The position numbers and the translations under genes are program-made. Positions 20,182 through 27,775 of a stretch of DNA of 64,000 nt are shown piece by piece (positions within the stretch are counted from its first letter, which is position 1; each line of letters opens with the position of its first letter). Under the pieces are notes generated by a model that saw nothing but the letters and a program-made list of their open reading frames with translations, was not told the origin of the DNA and ran no database searches. Source of the DNA: Natronococcus sp. A-GB1 (lineage in GTDB: Archaea > Halobacteriota > Halobacteria > Halobacteriales > Natrialbaceae); the NCBI RefSeq assembly GCF_029688845.1, contig NZ_JARUKW010000022.1, positions 1 through 64,000 of the forward strand. Direction: 5' to 3'.

Positions 20182-20850
20182 TCAACGGGGGACGGCCGGC
20201 CGGAACAGGCGAAGGGGACGAAGCAGCCGAGCACCGACCAGCCGTACTACCGCACCGACACCGGTCTCGGACTCGTCGAGGGCGTACCCCGTGCCGACCC
20301 GCTCGATCGGCCCCGACTCGCCGACGGTCTCGAGGACGCGCTCGAAGTCATCGTCGGGTAACCCCGTTCGGTCCTGCAGTTCCGCGCGCGACAGCGGGCG
20401 GTCGGCCTCGCGAAGCTCCCGGAGAATCGCCCAGCCGTGGGCCGAGACGAGGTAGTATTCCGCTTCCGAAATATCCTCGTCGGGTTCGCTCGAGCGGTCA
20501 ATCCCGAGACGGAGGTCGTACAGCGAGTCGAGACAGAGCCACGCGGCGACGGCGGCGAGGACGGCGAGGACGACGGAGCCGTCGTCGATGGCGAGAAACG
20601 CGAACACGACTCCGCCGACCGCGCCGAGGACGGCTCCGGCGGCGGCGTCGGGGTACCCGCGTACGGTGCAGACGGCCCTGAGCGCGGCGAGGGCGACGAG
20701 TCCCGCCGGGATCGCGACCACCGAACCGGTCGAGAGATCCCCCAGAACCGCGAAAACGGCGACCACGGCCGTCACTCCGGCGGTCCCCATCGGATCGAGT
20801 TCGTCGCCCAGCGCCGCTCGAAACGACGTCATCGTTCGGTCGAACGTCAT
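20182..20850 (-). CDS. Membrane protein with C-terminal winged-helix-like domain
   Basis: A 222-residue protein. The N-terminal half (about 18-110) has four hydrophobic helices rich in Ala, Val and Gly. The C-terminal half (about 130-200) reads AEYYLVSAHGWAILRELREA, then LSRAELQDRTGLPDDDFERV and L-E-T-V, the layout of a winged helix-turn-helix. This would be a membrane-tethered regulator, though the target is unknown. The start at 20850 is used because a TATA-like GGTATATGGG lies about 20 bases upstream. It is divergent from tfe, with about 100 bases between them. Confidence 0.7.
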   Translation of the reverse strand: MTFDRTMTSFRAALGDELDPMGTAGVTAVVAVFAVLGDLSTGSVVAIPAGLVALAALRAVCTVRGYPDAAAGAVLGAVGGVVFAFLAIDDGSVVLAVLAAVAAWLCLDSLYDLRLGIDRSSEPDEDISEAEYYLVSAHGWAILRELREADRPLSRAELQDRTGLPDDDFERVLETVGESGPIERVGTGYALDESETGVGAVVRLVGARLLRPLRLFRPAVPR

Positions 20851-20948
20851 ATCAACCCATATACCTTTGTAATTCTCGAGCCGAGCCCGTCGGCTCGGCA
20901 CGTCGTCGCTCAAAAGACTTAATGGCCACATCGCGCTACGTGTAGGCA

Positions 20949-21473
20949 ATGGCTTTTGAGGACCTGCTCGAGGATCCGGTCATCCAGAAGTACTTGCACG
21001 AGCTGGTCGGTCCCACGGGGATGCCCGTCGCGGCGGCACCGCCGGACGGGGAAGTGACCGACGAGGAGCTCGCCGAGGAGCTGGATCTCGAGTTGAACGA
21101 CGTGCGGCGCGCGCTGTTTATTCTCTACGAGAACGACCTCGCCAGCTATCGCCGGCTGCGCGACGAGGACTCGGGCTGGCTGACCTACCTCTGGACGTTC
21201 GAGTACGACAACATCCCCGAGAACTTGGAGGAGGAGATGTACCGGCTCCACGACGCCCTGGAGGATCGACGGGAGTACGAGCGCAATCACGAGTTCTACC
21301 TCTGTGAGATCTGCTCGATCCGCTTCGAGTTCGGCGAGGCGATGGATTTCGGCTTCGAGTGTCCCGAGTGTGGCTCGCCGGTGGAATCGATGGACAACAA
21401 CCGCCTGGTCGACGCGATGGACGACCGCCTCGACGAGCTCGAGGACGAACTGAACATCGACGCGGACGCCTGA
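20949..21473 (+). CDS. tfe: Transcription factor E (TFE alpha)
   Basis: A 174-residue archaeal homologue of the TFIIE alpha N-terminus. It has an extended winged helix (about 1-95, with VTDEELAEELDLELNDVRRA) and a zinc ribbon (CEICSIRFEFGEAM, then FECPECGSPVE; Cys near 118, 121, 138 and 141). TFE helps RNA polymerase open promoters and binds the clamp. A TATA-like CTTAAT lies about 27 bases before the ATG. It overlaps the next gene by one base (TGATG). Confidence 0.96.
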   Translation: MAFEDLLEDPVIQKYLHELVGPTGMPVAAAPPDGEVTDEELAEELDLELNDVRRALFILYENDLASYRRLRDEDSGWLTYLWTFEYDNIPENLEEEMYRLHDALEDRREYERNHEFYLCEICSIRFEFGEAMDFGFECPECGSPVESMDNNRLVDAMDDRLDELEDELNIDADA

Positions 21474-22147
21474 TGGTCGTACTCGCAACCAAACTCTACG
21501 TGGAAGGCGACGCCCGCGAACGCTCGCTGGACTCGTTGCGGTCGCTGATCGGCAACGAGATCGGCGAACTCGACGTCGCGTTCGACCTCTCGATCCGAGA
21601 GGACGACTTTCCGGAGGTCACCGTCGAAGGCGAGGACGCCGTCGTCGCCGAGAACGTTCTCCGCGAGGAGTTCGGCGAGATCGCCCCCGAACTCGAGCCC
21701 GGTGAGACCTACGTCGGCACGCTCGACTCCTGGAGCGAGGAGGGGTTCGTCCTCGACGCCGGCCAACCGGTCGAGATCCCGGCCGACGAGCTCGGGCTCG
21801 GCCCCGGCTCGCCGACCCAGATTCGTGAGCGCTACGGCCTCGTCCAGCATCTGCCGATGCGGTTCGTCTACGGTGGCGACGAGGAACCGTCTCGACTCAC
21901 GTCGGACGAACAGGACCGCCTCTACGACTGGACCCGCGGCGACGGCCGACTCAACGTCAACAGCGCCACGCGAGCCGAGGTCCGGGCGACGCTCAACCGC
22001 GCGGGCCACGCCCAGGACTACGTCACCGTCGAGCGCCTCGGCCTGCTCGAGCAGAGCGTGATCTGTACTGAGGGCACCGATCCCCCGGGCCTGCTCGCGA
22101 GCGTCGGCGAGTACCTCCCCGCGGAGCTGCGATGTGTCGTTCCCTAG
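21473..22147 (+). CDS. DUF2110 family protein
   Basis: A 224-residue protein of unknown function, found next to tfe in many haloarchaea. The middle (about 78-125, GETYVGTLDSWSEEGFVLDA and on to IRERYGLVQHLP) resembles an OB/S1-like nucleic-acid-binding strand set. The C-terminal third has LNVNSATRAEVRATLNRAGH, a helix-hairpin-like region. It starts one base inside the tfe stop, so it is co-translated with TFE, and a transcription-related role is a reasonable inference. No catalytic motif is seen. Confidence 0.85.
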   Translation: MVVLATKLYVEGDARERSLDSLRSLIGNEIGELDVAFDLSIREDDFPEVTVEGEDAVVAENVLREEFGEIAPELEPGETYVGTLDSWSEEGFVLDAGQPVEIPADELGLGPGSPTQIRERYGLVQHLPMRFVYGGDEEPSRLTSDEQDRLYDWTRGDGRLNVNSATRAEVRATLNRAGHAQDYVTVERLGLLEQSVICTEGTDPPGLLASVGEYLPAELRCVVP

Positions 22148-22148
22148 C

Positions 22149-22922
22149 ATGAATCGGCGGCTCGCTCTCGCGGTGATCGCGGTCGCGCTGCTGGCGACGA
22201 CGGCCGGCTGTTCGGCGATCTTCGGCGGCATCTCCGACGAGGACCTCGACCGCGAGCAGGAGTACGACGACCTGCAGGACAGCGACGCCGACGTCGCCAT
22301 CGACATCGAGGGCGGCACCGTCCTCACCAGCGGCGAGTTCCGCGCGGTGTACGACCTCAACGAGACCGAGGAGCTCTCGCTGTACCGCTCGAGCCTCTAC
22401 ACCGAGGACGCACTCGACATCCACAGCGTCCGCTACTGGTACCCCAACGGGACAGAGGTAACGGGCTCGGACCTCGAGATCGATCAGGGCCGCTCGAGCA
22501 CCGAGGTCGAGGTGCCGGACGGGAACGGCACGCTTGCCTTCTCGGGTAGCGCCGGCAGCCGGACGTTCCAGCTCCCGGCCTACGTCCACGGCTCCTACGA
22601 GGTGACGCTCTCCGAGGGGTACCGAACCTCGAACTTCCTGTTCGGCGACGTGAGCCCGGGTGGCTACGAACGCGAGGTCGTTGACGACCGCGAGCGGCTG
22701 GTCTGGGACGAGGTCGACAGCACGATCTCGCTGCGGTACTACCTCACCCGAGACATTCCGCTGTTCGCCGGCCTCGTCGGGACCGTCGTCCTGCTGGGCG
22801 GTGGGGCGATGGCCTACTACTACCGGAAGGTCCAGAAGCTGAAAGAACAGCGCGAGGAGATGGGACTGGACGTCGAGATCGACGACGACTCGGACGACGG
22901 GCCGCCGCCCGGCATGAAATAA
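22149..22922 (+). CDS. DUF5803-like membrane-anchored lipoprotein
   Basis: A 257-residue surface protein. A Sec-type signal (MNRRLALAVIAVALLATTAG) ends in the lipobox TAGC. A beta-rich extracellular domain follows, and a C-terminal membrane helix (about 205-225, FAGLVGTVVLLGGGAMAYYY) with a charged cytoplasmic tail. Being anchored at both ends suggests a domain held close to the membrane. It follows the DUF2110 gene by one base, so it belongs to the tfe operon. Its function is unknown. Confidence 0.8.
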   Translation: MNRRLALAVIAVALLATTAGCSAIFGGISDEDLDREQEYDDLQDSDADVAIDIEGGTVLTSGEFRAVYDLNETEELSLYRSSLYTEDALDIHSVRYWYPNGTEVTGSDLEIDQGRSSTEVEVPDGNGTLAFSGSAGSRTFQLPAYVHGSYEVTLSEGYRTSNFLFGDVSPGGYEREVVDDRERLVWDEVDSTISLRYYLTRDIPLFAGLVGTVVLLGGGAMAYYYRKVQKLKEQREEMGLDVEIDDDSDDGPPPGMK

Positions 22923-22963
22923 CCCGCCCTGTCCCCCGCCGAGACCGCTTCTTTCGGCCGAAC

Positions 22964-23680
22964 TCAGGTTTCGAGCGAGACGGTCGTGACGGTCAGTCGC
23001 ACCTGATCGGGATCGCAGTCCGTCCACTCGTTCTCCAGTTGTTCCCAGGTCTCCTCGTGATCGGTCTCGGCGGCCGTTACGGTGACGCTGTCCTCGACGT
23101 CGACCGTCCGACTCGAGCGCTCGACGACCCGTGCGGTCACCGCGACCTGTCCGCCGGTGTGGACCGATCGCCCGTCCGTCTCGAGTTGGACGAGCGAGAC
23201 GGTTGCCCGCTCCTCGCGACAGGTCGCCGTCGGTTGGCGACGAAGCTGACCCCCCGCCTCGTCGCTCCGAACCACGGCACCGCCATCGTACGCAACCGTC
23301 TCCGAACCCGACCGGTACGAGAGCGTTCCGAGTTCGATCGGTCCCTCGTCAGCAACCGGTTCGCCATCAACGGTGACCTCGAGTTCGGTTCCTCCCTCGT
23401 CGACGACGAGCGTCCCGCCGTCGACCGGCAACGCGGCTTTTCGACGCTCGAGCCCGTCGTAGCGGGCGAGTTCGTCGAGATCAGTTGCGAGGTAAGTCAC
23501 CCCCCGTTCGGCCGTTCGAAGCTCCTCGGCCTCCCGCTGATCGTCGAGCAACCCGAACCCCGCGACCGAGAGGATCGCGACCGATCCGAGCACGATCCCG
23601 AAAACGAGCACGAACGAGAGCACTGCCGAAATCCCCCGCTCATCCGTGGGGTCGTTCCGCGCCGTTCGCTCCCGGCTCAT
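22964..23680 (-). CDS. Pilin-like protein of the type IV pilus cluster (last gene)
   Basis: A 238-residue protein starting with a basic/polar segment and then RGISAVLSFVLVFGIVLGSV, a class III signal-peptide-like N-terminus typical of archaeal pilins and pseudopilins. The remainder (about 60-238) is beta-rich, with a conserved-looking SYRSGSETVAYDGGAV. It is probably a minor pilin or pseudopilin, held by its N-terminal helix in the membrane or in a filament. It overlaps the upstream gene by four bases. I recall this as a DUF7289-type protein, but that number should be checked. Confidence 0.8.
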   Translation of the reverse strand: MSRERTARNDPTDERGISAVLSFVLVFGIVLGSVAILSVAGFGLLDDQREAEELRTAERGVTYLATDLDELARYDGLERRKAALPVDGGTLVVDEGGTELEVTVDGEPVADEGPIELGTLSYRSGSETVAYDGGAVVRSDEAGGQLRRQPTATCREERATVSLVQLETDGRSVHTGGQVAVTARVVERSSRTVDVEDSVTVTAAETDHEETWEQLENEWTDCDPDQVRLTVTTVSLET

Positions 23681-24147
23681 TGGTCCTCCACCTCGAGCGT
23701 GACTCGCTCGTCCTCGACGACGATCTCGATCGGTCCGCCCGAAACGGTGTTCGACTCGAGGGTGGCTGTGGCCGAAACCGGGACGGTGGCGGTCGCGTCG
23801 ACGGTGTGTGCGGAGAGCCGGAGACAGCCCGTGTCGCTCGCAGCTCCGGGACAGTTGCTTCGGGCTTCGACGGCGTAGCCGGTTCTCGCGACCGTTCGTG
23901 GCGCGTCGGCACGGGCGACCGCTTCGGCGCCTCCGCCAGCAGCGAGGCGATCTGTGGCTTCGATCTCACCGGCCAGCTCCTGTCCCACCGTCTCGAGGGA
24001 ACGCTCGGCGGCCCGTTCTGTTTCGGTTTCGAGAACGGCCCCGGAGCCAGCCAGTAGGACCGCGAGCAGCGCAGCCGAGATTCCGAGCGCGAGGACGTGC
24101 GTGACGGCCATCGTAACGCCCCGGTCCGCGGTTCCGTCGTCGATCAC
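23677..24147 (-). CDS. Pilin-like membrane protein
   Basis: A 156-residue protein with an N-terminal GVTMAVTHVLALGISAALLA helix directly after a short acidic head, and a beta-rich remainder containing two Cys (SNCPGAASDTGCLRL) that may form a disulphide outside the cell. This matches the small structural proteins that accompany haloarchaeal pilus ATPase/platform pairs (DUF7266-like). It overlaps both neighbours by four bases, so the set is translated as one unit. There is no enzymatic motif. Confidence 0.8.
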   Translation of the reverse strand: MIDDGTADRGVTMAVTHVLALGISAALLAVLLAGSGAVLETETERAAERSLETVGQELAGEIEATDRLAAGGGAEAVARADAPRTVARTGYAVEARSNCPGAASDTGCLRLSAHTVDATATVPVSATATLESNTVSGGPIEIVVEDERVTLEVEDQ

Positions 24148-24629
24148 GGCTCGTCCCCCGGACAGCCCGCTTCGATCGTCGATGTCCGCTCGGTGCGGTG
24201 GTCAGCGGAGTCGGCCGTCACGCGGACGGTCGCGTTCTCGAGTTCATCCGTGTCGTCGGCACGGTCAAGCCCGACGCCCTCGAGTTTGACGTCGACCACC
24301 GTCGCACTCGAGTGGGCGCGGGCGTCCCCGTACCGGTCGGCGAACCCCTCGAGGTCGTCGTCGACGGCGGATTCGAGCCCTTCCTCCTCCGCCTCTGCCC
24401 GTTCGCTCGCGTTCTCGAGCAGGCAGCCGACCCCTCGCTCGAGTTCCGCCTCGACGACGGCCTGTTCGCCGGCGTCGGCACTCGTCTCGGTCGTCGATCC
24501 GGCCTCGAGCGCCCCGGTTGTGGCGACGATCCCGAACACGACGACCGCCAGCGCGATCGCACCGAGGACGACCATCTGGCCTCGTTCCTGCGGGGCTCGC
24601 TCGCTCGGACGGTTGGACTCGTCTACCAT
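24144..24629 (-). CDS. Pilin-like membrane protein
   Basis: A 161-residue protein starting with a hydrophilic head, then RGQMVVLGAIALAVVVFGIV, a single N-terminal membrane helix preceded by R-G, the usual processing-site context for class III signals. The rest is acidic and Ala/Glu-rich (about 45-100), with two cysteines. DUF7261-like in my recollection. It overlaps the next gene upstream by seven bases and the one downstream by four, which points to strict co-expression with the pilus machinery. Confidence 0.8.
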   Translation of the reverse strand: MVDESNRPSERAPQERGQMVVLGAIALAVVVFGIVATTGALEAGSTTETSADAGEQAVVEAELERGVGCLLENASERAEAEEEGLESAVDDDLEGFADRYGDARAHSSATVVDVKLEGVGLDRADDTDELENATVRVTADSADHRTERTSTIEAGCPGDEP

Positions 24630-25276
24630 ACGGTCACGCGTACCTCCACGAGAGCGTAGACCGTCCCGGTGTCATCTGCCGGTGCGATCGGATACCCCTG
24701 GTCCTCGTAGGCTTGCTCGAGTCCGATCCGGTTCCCCGCCGTGGTGAGACGGTCATCCTCGTGGAGCGTCACGACGTAGCTCGCGGTGACGGCTTTGGCC
24801 GACGGCGACCCCTGATCGACCAGCATCGCCCCATCGTTCCCCTCGTCGGCGACGATCTCGACGTTGTAGCGACGGTCCTCGTCGCCGAACCGCGCCTCGA
24901 GGATCGCACCGAGCGTCGACCGCTCGGCGAAGGCGTCGGGGCCGTACGTTCGCTCGCCGTCCCCGTCGGCGGGCAGCCGATCCGTGCCGTAGAACGCGCT
25001 CTCGCCCGCGTTGGCGTCGTCGGCCCACGTCGACGCGTCGTCGTGCCAGCCCCGAACCATCGCGGAGAGATCGCCCTCGCCGGCGGCGACGACGAGCGCG
25101 TCCCGGGTTTCCTGCTGAAGCTGAGACTGGGTCGCTCGGTCCGGATCCTCCGTCGCCGGCGCGACGACCGCCGACTGCGCCGCAATGAGGAACGCGACCA
25201 GCAGGATCGTCGCCGCGATCGTTCCCTCGAGGGCGTACGCCTGTCCTCTGTGACCGTCGCTTCCGATCATTTCCAC
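24623..25276 (-). CDS. Pilin-like membrane protein
   Basis: A 217-residue protein with a short head ending HRGQAYALEGTIAATILLVA, in which a G-Q precedes the membrane helix as in many archaeal pseudopilins. The extracellular part (about 45-217) has the W-H-D-D-A-S-T-W segment and strands such as ASYVVTLHEDDRL. DUF7288-like in my recollection. It overlaps both neighbouring genes by several bases and lies mid-operon. Confidence 0.8.
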   Translation of the reverse strand: MEMIGSDGHRGQAYALEGTIAATILLVAFLIAAQSAVVAPATEDPDRATQSQLQQETRDALVVAAGEGDLSAMVRGWHDDASTWADDANAGESAFYGTDRLPADGDGERTYGPDAFAERSTLGAILEARFGDEDRRYNVEIVADEGNDGAMLVDQGSPSAKAVTASYVVTLHEDDRLTTAGNRIGLEQAYEDQGYPIAPADDTGTVYALVEVRVTVW

Positions 25277-25755
25277 ACCCTCACGACGAGGCGGGAGGCT
25301 GGTTCGTTCGCTCCCGACTCGAGTTCGAACGACCCCTCGAGCGCGACGAGCCGGGTCGAACTCGCCGCGGGCTGGCCCTCGTACGGCGCCGTTTCCGCCT
25401 CGAGAACGGGCGAACCGTCCGCGCGCTCGAGGGCCGTTCCGTCGAGTCGCTCGAGGCGCACGCCGACCTCGTCGGCCGGGCCGCCCTCGAGTTCGGATCG
25501 GTGTTCGATTCCGTCGGCTCCGAGTTCGTCGACGAGCCGATCGCCGTCGAGTTCGTTGTGGGTGGCGAACTCCGCGACGAGCCGATCCGCGATCCGGTCG
25601 GCCTGCCCGCGCTCGGCATCCCCGACGGGATCGGCCGGCGTCGCTATCGACGGAATCGCGGCGAAGACGAGCGCGACCGCCAGCAGAAAGACACCGATCC
25701 CGACGACGAAGTCCTGGGTCGTCTGGCCACGTACGTCCGGTCGAGCGTGGCCCAC
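25267..25755 (-). CDS. Pilin-like membrane protein
   Basis: A 162-residue protein with an RGQTTQDFVVGIGVFLLAVA N-terminus: a short charged head, G-Q, then one membrane helix. This is the clearest class III signal-like sequence of the set. It starts one base after the stop of the pilus platform gene and overlaps the next gene by ten bases. The C-terminal domain is beta-rich and acidic. DUF7287-like in my recollection. It is probably a structural or assembly component of the filament. Confidence 0.8.
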   Translation of the reverse strand: MGHARPDVRGQTTQDFVVGIGVFLLAVALVFAAIPSIATPADPVGDAERGQADRIADRLVAEFATHNELDGDRLVDELGADGIEHRSELEGGPADEVGVRLERLDGTALERADGSPVLEAETAPYEGQPAASSTRLVALEGSFELESGANEPASRLVVRVWK

Positions 25756-25756
25756 G

Positions 25757-27775
25757 CTATATCACCACCGCCCACCCGACGAGCGCGACAGTCGCCAGCG
25801 CGAGGGCGTACTTCAGTCCACTCGTGAGGTCGGCGTTCCGGATGTACCCACAGAGCATGCCAGAGATGACCGCCTGCAGGACCACCGCGTGAAACAGCAG
25901 GACGCTCAGCGCGTCGGGCGAGACTGCGCCGCCGGACGCCGAATCGGTGGGCGCTCCCGACGTCGCGATCCCGCCGCCCGCCATCGCGTCGAGGAACTGC
26001 GTCTCGAGGATCGTGATCACGGCGAACACCGTCAGGAACGTCATGATGACGATGACGACCTGCATCCGGGTCCGGGATCGTCGCTCGCGTTCGAGTTCGT
26101 CGTGGACCTCGCTCGTTCGGGCGGCGGTTCGGAGGACGGCCGAGATCCGGTTCGACGCCGCCTGACTCTCGGCGATCAGTCGCACCGTCCGGGCCAGACG
26201 CGGAATCCGGTAGGCGTTCGCGAACTCGACGAGCGCGCGCCGCAGGCTCGTTCCGTATCGGACCTTCGCTTGGATCCGTTCGAGTTCTCTACTCAGCTTC
26301 CCGGTACCCGTCTCCGCGACCGATTCGATCGACTCGAGCGGTGTCAGCCCTGTCTCGTTCGCACTCGAGAGCTTCCACAGCTCCTCCGAGAGGGTCTCAG
26401 TGATGGCCGCGCGGCGGCGTCGGTTCCACTCGGAGGCGACGGCGAGGGGACCGCCGACGACGTACAGCGGGACGTACGCGTAGACGACCGTCGTCCGAAG
26501 CGGGCGCTCGAGCACGCCAGCCCGGCCGGTCGGTACTGAACCGCTCGCCACCGTGACCGCAACGACGGCAAGCGCCGTCGGAACGGTAACCGCGAGCGTG
26601 TACGACGGGTTGTCCCGGAAGAAGCGGTGGGGACGTCGCAGTATCCTCAGCGCTCGGTGGGTCGCTTCTCGAGACCCGATCCGATCGAAGACGGCGTACG
26701 TTCCGGCGAGCTCTTCGTCGGGTCTACCGCCGGACGAGGCGCGTTCCTCGCCGTTCCGGAGGCGGTCGCCGTCGGTTCCGAGCGAGAGCGTGCCGCCGCC
26801 GGGGTCGTCGTGTTTGACCGTCGAGATCAGGACGAGAAAGGCGACTCCGATCAAGGGAAGCAACGCGTACACGGTCAGGTACAGCATCTCGGGCGGAACG
26901 GCCGCGTTCGGCAGCAGCTGCACGACGACGGTGACGATGAGCAACAACAGCGGGAACAACGAGAGCGTCATGTACAGTTCGCCGAACAGCTCGAGCGTCT
27001 CGAGGGTGCGCTCCTGTCCCTGTCTCGCGGTTCGCGCGTGTTTTCGCCGTTTCTCCTCGAGGAACCGCTCCGTGTCGCCCCCGCTGTCGACGACCGAAAG
27101 CAGGTCCGTCAGGAACTGGCTCAGCTCGTCGCTGGGCGTCTCTCGGGCTCGCCGTCCGATCGCCGTCCGGTAGTCGATATCGAGAGCCGTCGCCTCGGCG
27201 TGGACGGTTCGAAACTCCCGGGCGACCTCCCCATAGGCGTCGTCCGCTCGGGCCATCGCCTCGATGATCTCGAGGCGGTCGAGCCCGCCGATCGACAGGG
27301 CGTACATGAACGAGACGGCGTCGGGAAGCAGCGCGTCGATCTCGCGTTGCCGCGCCGAGGCGCGCGCGTGGGGGATCGCGACGAGCGAACCGAACCCGCC
27401 CAGAAACCCCAGCGTGCCGAACGCGAGACCGGTGGTCGCGACGAGTGCTGGGGTCCTGAGCGCCTCGAGCAGCGCGAGGACCATCGGGTTCGAAACGGGG
27501 GTACCGAGCGGTCCACCGACGTCGACGAACTCGGTCCCGAACAGCCCGTATCCGACGATCACACCCAGAATCGAGAGGCAGACGCCGGCGACGGCACCCG
27601 CTCCGATCGCCCGCGAGAGGTAGAGCTCGACGGTGTCGTCGATCCGGGCCTGCGCGAGCGTCCGCTCGAGGCGGGTGACGAACCGACCGCCCTCGTCGAA
27701 AACCCGAGCGTACACCGGATAGAAGCGGTCGCCGATCGAGGTCGCCGTCGGGTGGCGTTCGTCCCCAAAACTCAT
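25757..27775 (-). CDS. PilC/TadC-type membrane platform protein
   Basis: A 672-residue membrane protein with two T2SSF (GspF/TadC) domains. In the first (about 85-260), helices precede and follow ALLPDAVSFMYALSIGGLDR. The second (about 450-620) includes LWKLSSANETGLTPLESIES and YGTSLRRALVEFANAYRIPR. It anchors and orients the ATPase at the membrane during pilus assembly. The start at 27775 overlaps the ATPase stop (ATGA). The frame is open far upstream inside the ATPase gene, but that sequence is Arg-rich shadow. The double-domain size is typical of haloarchaeal pilus platforms. Confidence 0.9.
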   Translation of the reverse strand: MSFGDERHPTATSIGDRFYPVYARVFDEGGRFVTRLERTLAQARIDDTVELYLSRAIGAGAVAGVCLSILGVIVGYGLFGTEFVDVGGPLGTPVSNPMVLALLEALRTPALVATTGLAFGTLGFLGGFGSLVAIPHARASARQREIDALLPDAVSFMYALSIGGLDRLEIIEAMARADDAYGEVAREFRTVHAEATALDIDYRTAIGRRARETPSDELSQFLTDLLSVVDSGGDTERFLEEKRRKHARTARQGQERTLETLELFGELYMTLSLFPLLLLIVTVVVQLLPNAAVPPEMLYLTVYALLPLIGVAFLVLISTVKHDDPGGGTLSLGTDGDRLRNGEERASSGGRPDEELAGTYAVFDRIGSREATHRALRILRRPHRFFRDNPSYTLAVTVPTALAVVAVTVASGSVPTGRAGVLERPLRTTVVYAYVPLYVVGGPLAVASEWNRRRRAAITETLSEELWKLSSANETGLTPLESIESVAETGTGKLSRELERIQAKVRYGTSLRRALVEFANAYRIPRLARTVRLIAESQAASNRISAVLRTAARTSEVHDELERERRSRTRMQVVIVIMTFLTVFAVITILETQFLDAMAGGGIATSGAPTDSASGGAVSPDALSVLLFHAVVLQAVISGMLCGYIRNADLTSGLKYALALATVALVGWAVVI

